Shown here: one piece after another, positions 47,868-60,165 of the stretch
Layout of the letters: every line of letters begins with the position of its first letter
Numbering within the stretch: position 1 is the stretch's first letter
Origin: Allolobophora icterica
Lineage: Eukaryota > Annelida > Clitellata > Crassiclitellata > Lumbricidae
Reading direction: 5' to 3'
Assembly: GCA_963556255.1 (NCBI GenBank)
Contig: OY744604.1
Span: forward strand, 22,492,566 to 22,556,565
Length of the DNA stretch: 64,000 nucleotides
Made by a program: the position numbers and the translations under genes
Notes under the pieces: model-generated
What the model saw: the letters and a program-made list of their open reading frames with translations, nothing else
What the model was told of the DNA's origin: nothing
Database searches by the model: none

Positions 47868-48530
47868 ACAACTTCAGAACAACTTCAGAACAACTTCAGA
47901 ACAACTTCGCACTGTTACTCGTTCGCTAACGCCCAGTGCCACTGCTACACTGGTTCACTCCTTCGTCACAGCGCGCCTTGATTACTGCTCATCGCTTTAT
48001 TTTGGTCTTCCATCTAGTCGTATAGTGTGTTTACAGCGAGTTCAGCCCGTCTCATTGGGCATATTCCTAAACATGGCCAAGTCTCTAGATATATGCTGGA
48101 GGTCCTTCACTGGCTTCCTATGCGCTTACGCATAGAATATAGGATCGCTGCCTTAGTATGGCGATGTTGTCAGGGCCCTGCCCCTGCTTACCTGCGAGAG
48201 CTATGCTGCGCAGTTTCAGGTGTCCAAGGCCGACGTTCCCTCCGCTCAGCGGGAAAAGGGGTACTTTTAGTTCCATTTGCTCGTTCCACGACTATGCAAA
48301 GTCGAGCTTTTTCAGTGGTTTGCCCGGTAGTCTGGAATAGACTTCCCTTAGAGCTCCGCATGTGCCCTGGGGTCACCCCTGGCATATTTCTTGCAAAACT
48401 TAAAACTGTCTTATATGAACGTGCTGGTGTCGGGAGCGCCTCTGAGTAGTTCCCTTGAAGAGGCGCTATATAAATCTTCGAATGAATGAATGAATGAATG
48501 AATGAATGAATGAATGAATGGCGGAAAAGT
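47868..48530 (+). pseudogene. LINE delta 3' fragment nested in element D
   Basis: Plus strand reads FVTARLDYCSSLYFGLPSSR, IPKHGQVSRYMLEVLHWLPM, ALVWRCCQGPAPAYLRELCC, RAFSVVCPVVWNRLPLELRM and LAKLKTVLYERAG, the full set of LINE RT C-terminal motifs, in two frames. The 3' tail gggagcgcctctgagtag...gaggcgctatataaatct then (gaat)n. Four acaacttcaga repeats abut its 5' truncation. Confidence 0.88.
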
Positions 48531-48666
48531 TAAGCAGCATACCAGAAACAAAATTTCTATACCAGACACTATCCTATGCACAGGAGCAACAAATTAAGAT
48601 ATGCCAAGCATAATCCTTTCTGGTCACTATGCCCTAATATATATATATATATATATATATATACAG

Positions 48667-50918
48667 TAGGGTGGTTCACAGATACATGGTAAAAAATAAA
48701 GTTCAAGCTAGAAACCAGGACAACTTCTCAGTTTTTTAGACCTATCAATAGTATTATTGAGACAAAATTTCAGCTTCTCATTCCAACTGGAAGACGATGC
48801 TCACGGACTGTGTTACTTTGTCATATACCGATAAATAGACATTAATTGCAGAAATGAATGTTTCGAGCACACAAATGCATTTTATTTCAAGACAGATCAA
48901 ATATTACTCTAATTTGACAAGATATTTGATACAAGAACAGTTAGCCAGATGGAACTGTAAAGTTTCAGTAGGTTTAATGAATTGGAAATGTCAAAAAATG
49001 CCAAAAACATCGTCCAATCCATGAATATCGAATGTCGATTTTTCTTGTTTTATAATTTCAACACCCGTTACCGTCTTTGACTCTAGAAACTGCAAGGCTT
49101 TGCAAGCACTGCGTCAACAGCAGACTTCTTTATTGTGTGAGTGAGAACAGCTTTCCTATTTGCCTCGACCACTTGGAGAATAAACTGCTTTTCTTCTTTA
49201 TCATTGGTGATGAGTCGGTAGAATTCCTCGAACAACTTCACACCCTCTCAACTGCGTCAATCACCATTCTCAACTGCTAAATTATCTATCTACCTTGATT
49301 CTGATCCTCATTCTGGATTCATTACTCTGGTGGAAGTGTAACAAAGAAATCGCTCATCTTCAGGCACGACAGTAGAGTCAATGCTCACGGAGTTGTAAAA
49401 TCACCCAAAACCCCTCCTTCAGTACCGTAGCATCAGCTCTCACCTTCTTTAACCAGGCTTTGCAGTCATTCTGTCGATAATCTTCATTTTATCTGTTACA
49501 GGAAGTTGGTCTTGCAGTCATTCTGTCGACAGTCTTCACTTTATCTGTTATAGGAACATATCTGGAAGGTACCACAAGTGGTTTTCTAGGACCTTCCTGG
49601 CAGCAATGCTGATCTCATAGTCAATAGACTCATATTGTCCTAGAGACCTAGACCAATCCAAAGTGACAGATCTTGTTCTGGAGCTTCAGCAGCAAGGGGC
49701 CTTTGTCCATGCCTTTGCGTACTCAGGGCACCAAACTTAAAAAATCAATGAATCTGAGTTTTTTCTTGAGTACATCAGGTTGATCGCGAAAAAGGTAGAT
49801 TTTGATTGCATACAGTAACTTGGCCATCCAATGTGCATGTTGAATTGACCCAGGAACTCTCCAGTGAATTATTGAAGGCTGACTTCCAAGGACAACCACT
49901 GCCAGTGTCAACGAGCTCTTGGTAGTTGTCTCTGATCTCTTAATCTGACTTTCTTTCAGCAAACTCCTTGAGAAAACTGACGCTGTTTCACGGGGGTCTT
50001 CAGTGCCGGATATGACTTCCAGTCCTCGGAAGGTGACAAGTGTCACTTTCCCAGCAGCTTTAAATCTCTTGAAGATTGGGATTTATGGTGAATAGATGGA
50101 CTGCAGCACAAGGTGAATACTTTTGGCTAAAATCAATTCCATTACATGAAGACGGCAGGCCAACCACAGGAGCTCTCTGCCTATTTGTCTTCCAGCAGAA
50201 CACACACCGTTGAAATGCCCAGTGTTGAGAGACAATGTATCAAAGCTCAAGCCGTGAACTTTGTCAACTGTGAGTTTTCACAACTTTAGAAGAATATGAA
50301 CGACCATGAATTCATTGTATCCTGTCCCAAGGCTAATTTGGGCACAAAGAGGAGCTAATCCACACCACCACCTGAAACCAGCACTGGCAGGCGGTCGACA
50401 TTTCCTGCTCCAAGGTTTCCCCCAACCCAGTGTAGTACCAGTGGCTAATCTGGTACAAATTCAGATCTTACGGCTTCAGCATGCTGTATCCTGGCTTTCT
50501 TACGCACTCTGTGGATGGTTCAAAGTGGCAGGGCAGAAGGATCACAGCCAAGCACTGCAGCAATTGTAATGTAAAATTTCACTTCTGAAAACATGTCAAC
50601 CAAAAACACAGGACGTGGGCACCATGACCTTCAACAAGAACTGTACACTTTTTTATTCCAAGGACCAGTAAGTAAGTAAGTATGATAGCACAAATGAAAC
50701 TATTTCAAGCCATCTCCATGACAAATTTTGACCAAGTTATACGGCATCAAGATATACAGCAAATACTACTATATGGTAATATTTATATGTCATTGAGCAC
50801 CGTCTTCCAGTTGGAATTGGAAGCTGAAATTTTATCTCAATAATACTATTGACAGGTCTAAAAAACTGAGAGGGTGTCCTGGTTTCTAGCTTGAACTTTA
50901 TTTTTTTGGACCACACTA
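48667..50918 (-). mobile_element. hAT-like DNA transposon A', second copy of A, in (TA)n
   Basis: Ends TAGGGTGGTTCAC and complement TAGTGTGGTCCA. Flanks atatacag / atatatag (7 of 8). Colinear with element A (1630-3930) over the whole length. The minus-strand frame 50046-49723 keeps a transposase-like block, VPGSIQHAHWMAKLLYAIKI and YLFRDQ. Broken by many stops. Confidence 0.85.
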
Positions 50919-51002
50919 ATATATATAGTACAGTCCATATATAGTACCATCTTTTAATCTGTTATCGTATTGTATCGTATTGTCTCGTATTGTTCTTCTC
51001 AG

Positions 51003-51320
51003 CAAGCGGGCTGCTTACCGTGAAACCTCAAGACACATGCGTATTGGCAGGACAGGTAGCTACTCTCAACTGTTCTACTTCATTGACTGAAGACGTACAT
51101 TGGTCTTATGGCACAAGTGACATCTACGTCTATGCAGGGAAGAAACTGTATCATCCATACAAAGACAGATTACAAATTGAAATCTATCAGAGTGACGGCA
51201 TTACGGCATATAATCTCGTGTTTTCGTCGGCAAAACCGGAAGATGCTGGAATGTACAACTGTCGTGATAATCAAGGAGATGGAGAAACGAGTTCAGCCGA
51301 AATGACTGTATTTACAGCAG
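51003..51320 (+). CDS. Ig receptor gene 2, V-like Ig domain exon
   Basis: Plus-strand exon: acceptor tgttcttctcag, donor GTAGCT; 318 nt, phase 1 at both ends. V-like domain with first Cys in GQVATLNCSTS, core Trp in EDVHWSYG and PEDAGMYNCRDNQG around the second Cys; it ends SSAEMTVFTAG. Same length class and phase as the V-like exon of gene 1 (9623-9976). The nearest upstream candidate leader is at 37705-37777; (TA)n and element A' end only 84 bp upstream. Confidence 0.8.
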
Positions 51321-51782
51321 GTAGCTGCACTGTACCTACTCACTCAATAATACTCGACAATGAATCAGCTTAATACAATTCAGTTTCTACCACTTATGTA
51401 AAGGGGTTGCCTGTTTTATACTTCTGCTCAAATCTCAGGTTAAGGTTTCTACAGCAATCGTTGTTTCATATGATTACCTTGCTCTACGAGCAACAAGGTT
51501 TTAGATTGGTGCTAGTGCATTGCTTATCTACCATAGGCTGCTTCTCTATCTTACGGACTGAACTTCTGGATATTAATCTGATTACGACTTGGTACTGGTG
51601 TGTCATGAGTTGATGCCTTGCGCGTTAGAAACCGGCGCAATAGAATTATATAATTTATCAATCAATATACAGGCACATTTCCATTTGCAATTGCTTTTAG
51701 TGCTTTCATGTAAGGCGAATACAGGCATTTTCCAAGATTCATTGTCATAATAATATAAACATAGACGTTTTTACATCAATAG
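51321..51782 (+). other. Intron of Ig gene 2
   Basis: Short intron with GT and AG ends. A frame at 51407-51613 has no motif. Confidence 0.6.
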
Positions 51783-52106
51783 ATGGAAACAGGACATGCC
51801 AGTCAAACATGAAACCAGATGGAGTAGTTCTGCCGAACGATTGCAACATAGACCCAGACGAAGTGCAATTATCATGCAGCGTCATATATTACGGCAACAA
51901 ACCTCCACAACTTGAATGGAAGAAGGTTCCTGGAAACGGTAACAGCTTCACAAATACTGAATGCCAAAGTGTCAACAACCGCATTATATGCAATACATCG
52001 ATTATTGGTCACCAGAAGATGAATCGTTCGTCTTACGTGTGCCAAACTACTGGATCATCTGAACTCAATATTAGCCTTTGCATCATTGAAGTGAAAAACC
52101 TAATAT
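51783..52106 (+). CDS. Ig receptor gene 2, second Ig domain exon
   Basis: Acceptor ttttacatcaatag, donor GTAAGT; 324 nt, phase 1 at both ends. Ig-like: first Cys in DEVQLSCSVIYYG, Trp in QLEWKKVPG, second Cys in SSYVCQTTGSSE, plus extra Cys pairs (TCQSN, NDCN, TECQS, IICNTS) that could form additional disulfides. Three NxS/T sequons. No long stalk is encoded here, unlike gene 1. Confidence 0.75.
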
Positions 52107-53689
52107 GTAAGTTGCAATAACTCTTCCTATGTTTAATACATTCATTAATTTGCTTGCAAATTTAAGTGTACATTTTCCTGATCCAAATAAGGTACGATTC
52201 ATGTTACGCCATTACCAACCCCAAGCGCTGGTTGCTAAATCAGGCTGTTGAAATGGAGCATTTAAGCGTCTTCTCAAGTCCATGGAGGGAAGAACCTCTA
52301 TTTCAGTGGGGTGGTCTCATCGACTATCACTCGCCATATCTGCTGGATTTCGACTCCTGCGGTTTCCTAGTTCTCTATAATTTAGACGAGATTACATCTG
52401 TAACCGCTCACTTCTTCTGAACTGAGGTGGGTCTGCGCTGGCTCCCTGCTCAGACCTTACTCCTAGCAGTTCCATCTCACTCCGAGCAACATATGGCAAT
52501 ACGAGTGGTAATGGCGGGGTTAAACTGTGTTCAACGATCATATGAGGTATCTGGGTGCTTTTAGTGCTTTATAAATAAAGAGTGCTTAGTACTAAGTGTG
52601 AACTAGCACCCACGTCTACCTTTTATTTCAACTATATTTAGCCCCCACCTGGTCTGGAAATGCAAAGGTGTATCTGCCGTGCTAAAGAGATTAATAACGA
52701 AGGCTTGAATGTACATTTTGATAGATATGTATATAATGTCAAATTCATAGTAGCATATTATAGTCTACATGATATTTAAGAAGCATTAAGTCTCTATCAA
52801 TCTATATTTAGTCACAATGTTTAATCTCTTACCTAGCCAGCATTTTTTACTATAATCTTATTATCACCGATGATTACCCTTTCTATGAAATTCTGAATCA
52901 AGGAAAGTTCTCACGTTCCTGTGTTTGTTGACGAGTCGTTGTGTACCCGCCTGTTCCTCTAGAAGTTGACAGATGAGCGAATTTCTCTCTGCGTTGAAGC
53001 ACGAATGTTCACCGTACTCTTCAACACCGCATAACTCTTTGTCTCCTTCGTAGAGACCGAAGTTTATAGTTCAAATGAAGGCCTTACTGTCTCCAAAAAA
53101 CACATGCACTTCATTCGCAACAACACTTTCGAAGTCCGTTGACTGTAGATTGTTCGAACTGTTGACGCTTCTATACCAGAATGTCAAGCCTCGTTCGCAA
53201 GCGTTTCATTCGAAGAATTTATATTCACAGTCTGACTGCACGACTTATACTAGTTCACCCGAACTAATCTCACGACAAACGTTCGTCAACTGCGGACTTT
53301 GTCAATCGTCCTAGCCGAACCTCAACGAGTTGATGCCTCAACGATTTCTCGAATCGACCGGTTCATTCGAAATCAAACATCCAACTGAATTATCTCAGTA
53401 CATCGTCACTGCTGGCTGCTAAGCTCCCAACGCGTCAGCTGATATCACCGTAGTAACTTAGCTCAGATGTTTCGGTTTGATCAATGAGGTGAGTCCACGT
53501 CATCTCGCCTCTTCTTTGAATATATGATTTGCCCCTGTACCTTAAATTTCATTATATCCTATAATGCTGGCTTTAATTTGCTGGCATAGTAAATGAATTA
53601 TATGCACATGGCTCCACTAATCTTTCATTATATACTGTACACTTACTCTCATCTATTGGCCTACTAAATTATCATATAATAAGTAGTAT
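52107..53689 (+). other. Intron of Ig gene 2, unassigned
   Basis: No exon is supported. Frames at 52166-52420 and 53075-53314 have no motif. 52540-52600 has a (ta)aataaagagtgctta segment that could be an LTR fragment, but no ends were found. Confidence 0.4.
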
Positions 53690-54164
53690 GGGCAAGAATA
53701 ACTGTGTGGCCTTAGAGAATCGCCACACTGGGGTATCGTTTGTGACTTGCGGAACCAGTGGAAGAGTTCTCTTCAAGCCTTTCGATGCAGCATAGAAGTT
53801 CAGCCTGATTTTCTTTTAAGTCGGCTGCATTTTCTCTAACGTCTGCCTCATTACTAGCCAGATTCACTTTTGGCTACCTCTTAGATCAGCTACGTTGCTA
53901 GCTAGCTCTATGTGAGTGCCTTTGACGTCATCTACATTTTCTCTCACATCACCTACATTGCCTGCTAGTTCTCTCTGACTAATACTGTGTCCGACTGACC
54001 TACTGCGATGCTGTCTAGCCTGTCTGCAACTAAACCTATGCTTCCAAGAAGCTGTGCCATGGCAGAGGAAGACTTAGACAAAGAAGAGAAAGGGCGAACG
54101 CTACTCTCTTGTATATTGCTAGGCCCTGCTTGCAAATCCAAAGACCTTAGAGAATGTAATGACA
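53690..54164 (-). pseudogene. Gag-leader-like remnant of an LTR element
   Basis: Minus strand from an ATG at 54165: coiled-coil-like SSAMAQLLGSIGLVADRLDS, then after a stop a repetitive NVGDVRENVDDVKG helix. Its position just inside an LTR and its helical nature parallel the frame at 21966-22423. Truncated at about 53690; no pol follows. Confidence 0.5.
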
Positions 54165-54979
54165 TGTTTAATTAACAATTGAACTGACAATCAGAAAACA
54201 GCAAATAGAATGAACAAAGCTGCAAGGTACGGTTTCTAAACACTCTACACAATGTCATTTTAAACATTAGTAAGGAATCTCGAAAATACAATGAATAAAA
54301 TTTACCCCAAATTTTGCACTCTGAGTCTCCAGAATCATACGAATCAGGCCTGATCATTCGTTAATCCAAAATAAGACCAGTCGTTAATCCAGCACAAGAC
54401 CATTCATTAATCCAGCACGTGATCATTCGTAAATTCAGTACATAATTCGTAAAAGACGCCAGGAACGAATCCTAACGCAAGCTCTTTAAATCCAGAACTA
54501 CGTAAAGACTAACGATACATCTACAGAGTTTCGAAAGGCTATCTCGCATTGTAGACCTTGAGAATCTGCTTATAAACGAAAAGTAACTTTCACGACGAAT
54601 TAAGCACTTATTTAGCACACGAATAATTTCACACCGCTAGTACCGCACCATGCAGTTAAACACTACCGCTATTGCAACTGGCTACTTTAGATTGTGACAC
54701 TGACCTAATTTCGATACGTCATCACTAGCTCTGCAAATCGTGAACTGCAATTATACGGCGCTGCGGTCCTTTATAATAAAGAGCAGATTCGCGCCAGATG
54801 CCTGACTCATCTCTGCAGCTGACTCTTCTTTTCGCGACTTAAGTATGACTCACCATCCAGGGGTGTCCACAGAACAGAATTGGAGGGAAACTTTATATAC
54901 CAGGCCTTATAATACATTGCAATTAAAATAAATAATATATATTCATAAAACTCCTGTTGCGTTCTCGTAGAACGTAACA
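54165..54979 (-). mobile_element. Probable 5' LTR, minus strand
   Basis: Begins TGTTACGTTCTACG at 54979 and ends TTAAACA at 54165 on the minus strand; it resembles the LTR at 22432-23147 in its first and last bases (TGTKACG...AAACA). A TATA box (TTATAAAGG) lies near 54772. No polypurine tract precedes it, so it would be a 5' LTR. A 25-27 bp repeat, cattcgttaatccag, occurs about four times at 54353-54440. Boundaries are inferred. Confidence 0.5.
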
Positions 54980-55439
54980 TTAATAAATTCATAGCTATAT
55001 CGTATGACAGCAGAAAGGTGCAATTTTTGGCAAAAACTGCTAAATATTTAATATTTATTTACATTACGATAACGAAATCAAAGATCACCTTAACGTAACC
55101 TTCATGCCGCAACCTGAGAGGAAATTTTACCATTCCAAAATGTGTTTTTACCCATAACGTCAAACGTTGGCGTCACAGTTGATATTGCATTGAATCAATG
55201 GTTTCTCTTTATGTATTGTTCTTAGAAGGATGTTCTAGACGTTGGTGATCATAATTATGATAGTTTGGTGCCAGGTTATTGTTTTTAAGAGGGATGAATT
55301 CGCACAACATAATTTTTACACCCTCTACAAATTATTTCTTGCAAAGCACGTTGCATGACTAAGGTAGAGAGCACATTTTATTTCTTTATCGTGGTCAACC
55401 ACTATATTTTTGCTAATTATATTTGCAAACTTAAGCAAA
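54980..55439. other. Unassigned intronic DNA
   Basis: AT-rich; no feature recognised. Confidence 0.4.
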
Positions 55440-57055
55440 TTAGGCTTGGACCATTCACGCTTCTCGCCATCTGTCTTCCGCTCCATTTTCGGCTTTCTTC
55501 GATGAGCTCTCTGACCTGCCGGAGCAGTTTGCGCTGTACAACTCTCAGCAGGCTCTAACGGGAGATATCAACCTCCATCTTGAAGACTCCTCACGTCTGG
55601 AGTCTATGGAGTTCGCTACTCTGTTGGATCATTTTGGGGTGATGCAGCGCGTCTCAGAGCCTACTCACTGCCGCGGCGGATTGCTCGATGTTCTGATGAT
55701 CAGAGACGATTGCCGAGTGACTGACGGTCAAAATTCACCCACCTGTCATCTCAGATCATGGACTTGTGATTGCCGCCATTCCGTTTATTAGCTCGCTTTC
55801 TCACTTCATCACTAGGCAAGTCCGACACTGGAGGAACCTGGATCGAGGAGCTTTTGGAGCTGTTCTACGCGACCATCCTCGCTTTAACAACATCGACGAA
55901 AATAATGAGCGGGCTCTCGCTTAGCTGTTCAGCTCCTACGATACAGTGATGTCAGAGCAACTCGACACATTCTTTCCAGCTCGCTCGGTCAGGACGCGCT
56001 GCTGCCCTCAAACGCCATGGTTTAACGCCGAGTGCAGAGCCCTTCGGCGTTGTGCTTGGCTTTTGGAGAGGATGTACAGACGAACGCGATCTCCGAAGGA
56101 CCGGATTGACTGGATTCGTTTCATCAGGAACATGCACTCTTTCTACCGGAGCAGCGAGCAGGAATACTGGGAGGCCATCAGTAGCCGGCGATCGGGCGAG
56201 CCGAGGAAGCTCTGGACTGTCTTAAATGACGTCCTTGGCCGCCAGTTGGGTAGTCAGCGATCACAGGCGCCACCGCCATTTACCACCAACGCGTTTCTTG
56301 AGAAACTGACTGCTAAGATCTCGTCCATCTGAGAGGCAACCTCTTCCGCCTCCCGGCCAGACTTTCCGCTTACGGACTGCCGTCTCTCCGTCCTTCACGA
56401 GGTCACGAGTACTGAGCTGCGAGTACTAATTACGACCTCTACCATAAGACGTGCAAACTGGATCCTGTATCTACGTTCCTTGTGCACGATCTCATCAACG
56501 TTCTACTCCCATTCCTCACTATGATGTGCAATCGCTCGATCCGCGAGGCCCATCTAACGGCATCCCAGAAACGGTCCATTCTGCACCCAGCACTGAAGCG
56601 GGATGGACTTGACTCGAGTGATTCGGCAAATTATCGCCCGATAGCAAATGAGTCATTTCTCTCCAAGGTTTTGTAGCGTACTGTAGCAAATCAGCTGATC
56701 GTTTACTTAGGTAAGAATGGTTTGCTCTCCTCTCAACAATCTGGATTTCAGAGGAATCACCCTACGGAGACCCTCCTAATCCGCCTTTGTCTGATCTTTA
56801 TGGTGCCATGGATTCTGGGTTGATCTCTCTGTTGGCCCTCTTTGACTTCAGCTCGGCCTTTGACACTGTTGATCATCCCATTCTCCTCCAACGCCTCTCT
56901 GTTTCTTTTGGGCTGACTGGTAGGCCCCTTGAGTTGCTTCGCTCCTTCTTGTCAGAGCGCACTAACTGTGTAGTTTTTGGCTCTTGTAGAGCTGGCTGTG
57001 TCCCTGCCCCTTATGGCGTTCCTCATGGCTCAGTGTTAGGCCCTTTACTTTATAT

Positions 57056-57842
57056 TAGTGCTATCCCTCGATTAAAATTTTTAATCGAAGTTAATCGATC
57101 GATTACAAATTTTAATTGCAAGTTAACTGCAAATTAATCGCACTTTAATAAAATTCTTTGTTAATTACCATAAGTACATGTATTCGTCAGCATGGGCTCA
57201 GTTTTTCTAATCTTCTAATCTTCTAAAGATCTGACAGTCACACTTAAAATACACTAGTTGTTAATGCTTCAATCATGATTCCACTCCAAATCTAAACACA
57301 GTAATAGCTCTAGTTTTTTAAATGGATCTAATCTGACTTGAAGAGTTTAATCTTCATCATCTTTAAAGTCTCAATTTGATGCCTTAAGTCTATCTCCAAA
57401 TCTACACGGTAAAACAATGTTTTTAGATGATTTAAGCTTACGTCTTATTCTAAGAGTTTATCCTGTCAAGAAAATTGAGTTATTTAACCAAGCGTTCATA
57501 AAGACTTTAAATGGATTTCATCTTATTTTAAGAGTTCACTCTTTTAAGTGAAGCCAATTACTTAGGCAAACTAGCTTGTTCACATTGCTCGGATCAAGCT
57601 CTTTTCTTATTAACTATGTTTACCGATAAGGCAAAACAATCTTTCACAGGGTACAGTTGTAGCTGGTGAAGACAGATACTTCTTGGCTAGTCAAGAAACA
57701 CGACTTAAACGTCCATACTCGAATTATTTGCTTGGCTATTATGTGACTGCGTTAAAAATATTAATCGGCGTTAAAAATATTTATCGTAGTTAAAAATTAT
57801 GCGTTAATCACGGGCGTTAACGGCGACTAATCGACAGCACTA
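57056..57842. mobile_element. hAT-like nonautonomous element (787 bp) in LINE delta
   Basis: Exact 8-bp TSD ctttatat (57048-57055 and 57843-57850). Ends TAGTGCTATC and complement TAGTGCTGTC. Subterminal gttaatcg/cgattaa repeats. It interrupts the RT between GPLLY and YADD. No coding capacity. Confidence 0.95.
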
Positions 57843-58208
57843 CTTTATATTATTTATACTGCTGGTATTGGTCCCTTGTTGGAGGCATGTGGGTTTCTTC
57901 ACCAGCTTTATGCTGATGATGTTCAGGCATACGTTCACTGCCGCCCTGATGTGGTGGTAGCTGCTCCACAGCAGATGACTCAAGCTATGGAGGTCCAACC
58001 GCTTGCTCTTAAATGCTACTAAAACTCAATTTATCTGGCTGGGCGGTGGTAGGCGACTAGCCCTGGTGGCAGAAGCCTTTCCGCATATCACCTTCCTGGA
58101 TGTGGTTCGGGATTTAGAAGTCCATCTGGATCGCACTCTTAGGTTCTCCCAACATGTTAAACAGCTTACCGGTAGCTATTATTATCAACTACGCCAGTTA
58201 CTGCTTAT

Positions 58209-60165
58209 TAGGGTGCATCGATCATAATGGGAGAAAAAAAATTTTTTCATCTCTATTTCTAATAGTGCAAAGTAGGTGCCACTTGATGTCAGCAGTATTC
58301 TGGTGCAATTTCACCAATTTTGCACATGATCTTGAGGTGCCCCAGTGACCTTGAAGTTTTTATATTAGACGCACAATATTTATCCATGTTATGCATGGAG
58401 TAATGTCCAGACAAACAAGCTTCCACAGTATGAATCTGATGAGAAGTAGAATGCAATACTGGTAAAACATATTACGTAGATTATTACATTATTATGTCCA
58501 TTACACCAATGATGAAACAGTGAGTTGAGTCTCAACTACAGTAGCAGTCCAGTCTTATCCCATTAATGCAAGTAAGTCAAGCTATACGTTATTTTTTCTT
58601 AGTGTTAAAAGTCGGCATTATTCGCCTGAATTCCAATCTTGTTCTTATGAAACCGTCCCTGGCTTTGATGCCGCACACTGCAGCCTCAGTAACTACTTTA
58701 AAACAATGCTCCTCTACCTATGTGTGGAAAGTCGAACGTTTCAAATGTAGCGTCGCTACAAATTGCATCATGTCATCATCAAATATTTGTGGTGGTTCTG
58801 TTACGCACGTTTGCCAGCAGTACTTTTTCAGTGTACAGTAGGCTAGTCAGAGGCATCAAACTTTAGCACAGGAACAACGAATTTCAAATTCCAGACCGTA
58901 TTCAATTTTACTGGCTTTCACGAAATGACGCATTCCCAGCTTTCCCAACTTTCAAATTTTCTTACGGTCATCAGTTAACATGCAGCAACAAGCGGTCCCC
59001 GTGCTTTCTCTGGATCAATTGGTAACGGGTTATTTTGTATAAACAGTTACAAGTAGCGTAGGGCCTACTTTGATCAAATTGAATCGGATTTTCCACCTGC
59101 AACTTTAACTGACCTACGCATTGACCGGTGGTATTTGTGGGACATTAGTAACACCGTCGTTAGAGGCCAGTGCTCGTTGAATTTATCTAAAAAAAGACCC
59201 TGGCACATCGAGTCACTGCGGTGGTTGACAACTGCGAATAGAATATTGCAATTGTACATTGGCAGTTGCAAACCATCACTAGAGCTTGAAGATGCTGGCG
59301 ATGTATGTGTTAAAAGTACATGCTCCGATGTGGTTAACAATTTTGCAAGGCTGACCCAGTCGTGAGGATACATGTCCGACGTAAGTCAAACCTGGGTTCT
59401 TCACCAAAGATAAGTGTTCCTCGATAACAACTCGTCGATAGTACTTATTTCCGTCATTGAATTTGTACTCGAATTTTATCTTTTCGACCATCCAAAAATA
59501 AACTGTGTAAATCAGCTACGTTGTTCAAGCCTTCCAGCTCGTTACGCTTATTTTGTTGTTCACGTCTAACTTTATTTTGTTCAATAACATTTGACAAATC
59601 AACATCACATATAACACCGAAATTCTGCAGCACCGCAGGTATTATCTCAGAAGCTGCTCTGTTTCATCATCTGGTTGATTGCAATTGTTTGACCTGCTGG
59701 TATCGAAACTAGATTGAGAATCGTCTGCTGAGTCATCATTGACATTCATGACCTTCTCTCCACATAATTACGCGATATGTTTCGACTCGTCGACCTTGCT
59801 TAGCTTTTCTTTTCAAGCTTATTTATTGTAGGTTTGTCGACATTGCTGATACACATCAACCTTACTGTTCTCTGGTCAGTTAGAAACTCCTGCTCATCTT
59901 TAGGAACTCGAATGAATTGCCACCTACCTACTAAAAGATCAACAGAACTCCTTAAAGCTATACATAAATTAGTTTGCTGTACAACCAATGACGCTAAATG
60001 CAGTGCTCCGAAGCCTTCAAATCATGAACATTTCAGGGCGCTTGGGGCACCTCAAGAACTTATCCAAATATTTCCAAAATTTACATGCTAACTAAGCAGT
60101 ATAAAAGGCACCAATCGGCAACTATTAGAATATTGTTTTCAAAAAAAAATTTTCGATGCACCCTA
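58209..60165 (+). mobile_element. hAT-like element E (2.0 kb) in LINE delta
   Basis: Exact 8-bp TSD ctgcttat (58201-58208 and 60166-60173). Ends TAGGGTGCATCGA and complement. A plus-strand frame at 59160-59300 has RPWHIESLRWLTTANRILQL and then YIGSCKPSLELED, matching a block (HxxRWLTTANRILRLY) I recall from uncharacterised transposase-like proteins. The rest of the frame is broken, so it is a dead autonomous copy. Confidence 0.9.

Larger units (their letters stand above)
45918..48636. mobile_element. hAT-like nonautonomous element D with satellite core, in (TA)n
   Basis: Ends TAGGGCATAG and complement TAGGGCATAG. Flanks are atatatat on both sides. It has no transposase. The interior is a ~188-bp tandem array (46295-47815) and a LINE delta fragment (47868-48530). 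A tandem ggtgagtttg motif is at 46180-46240. Confidence 0.8.
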
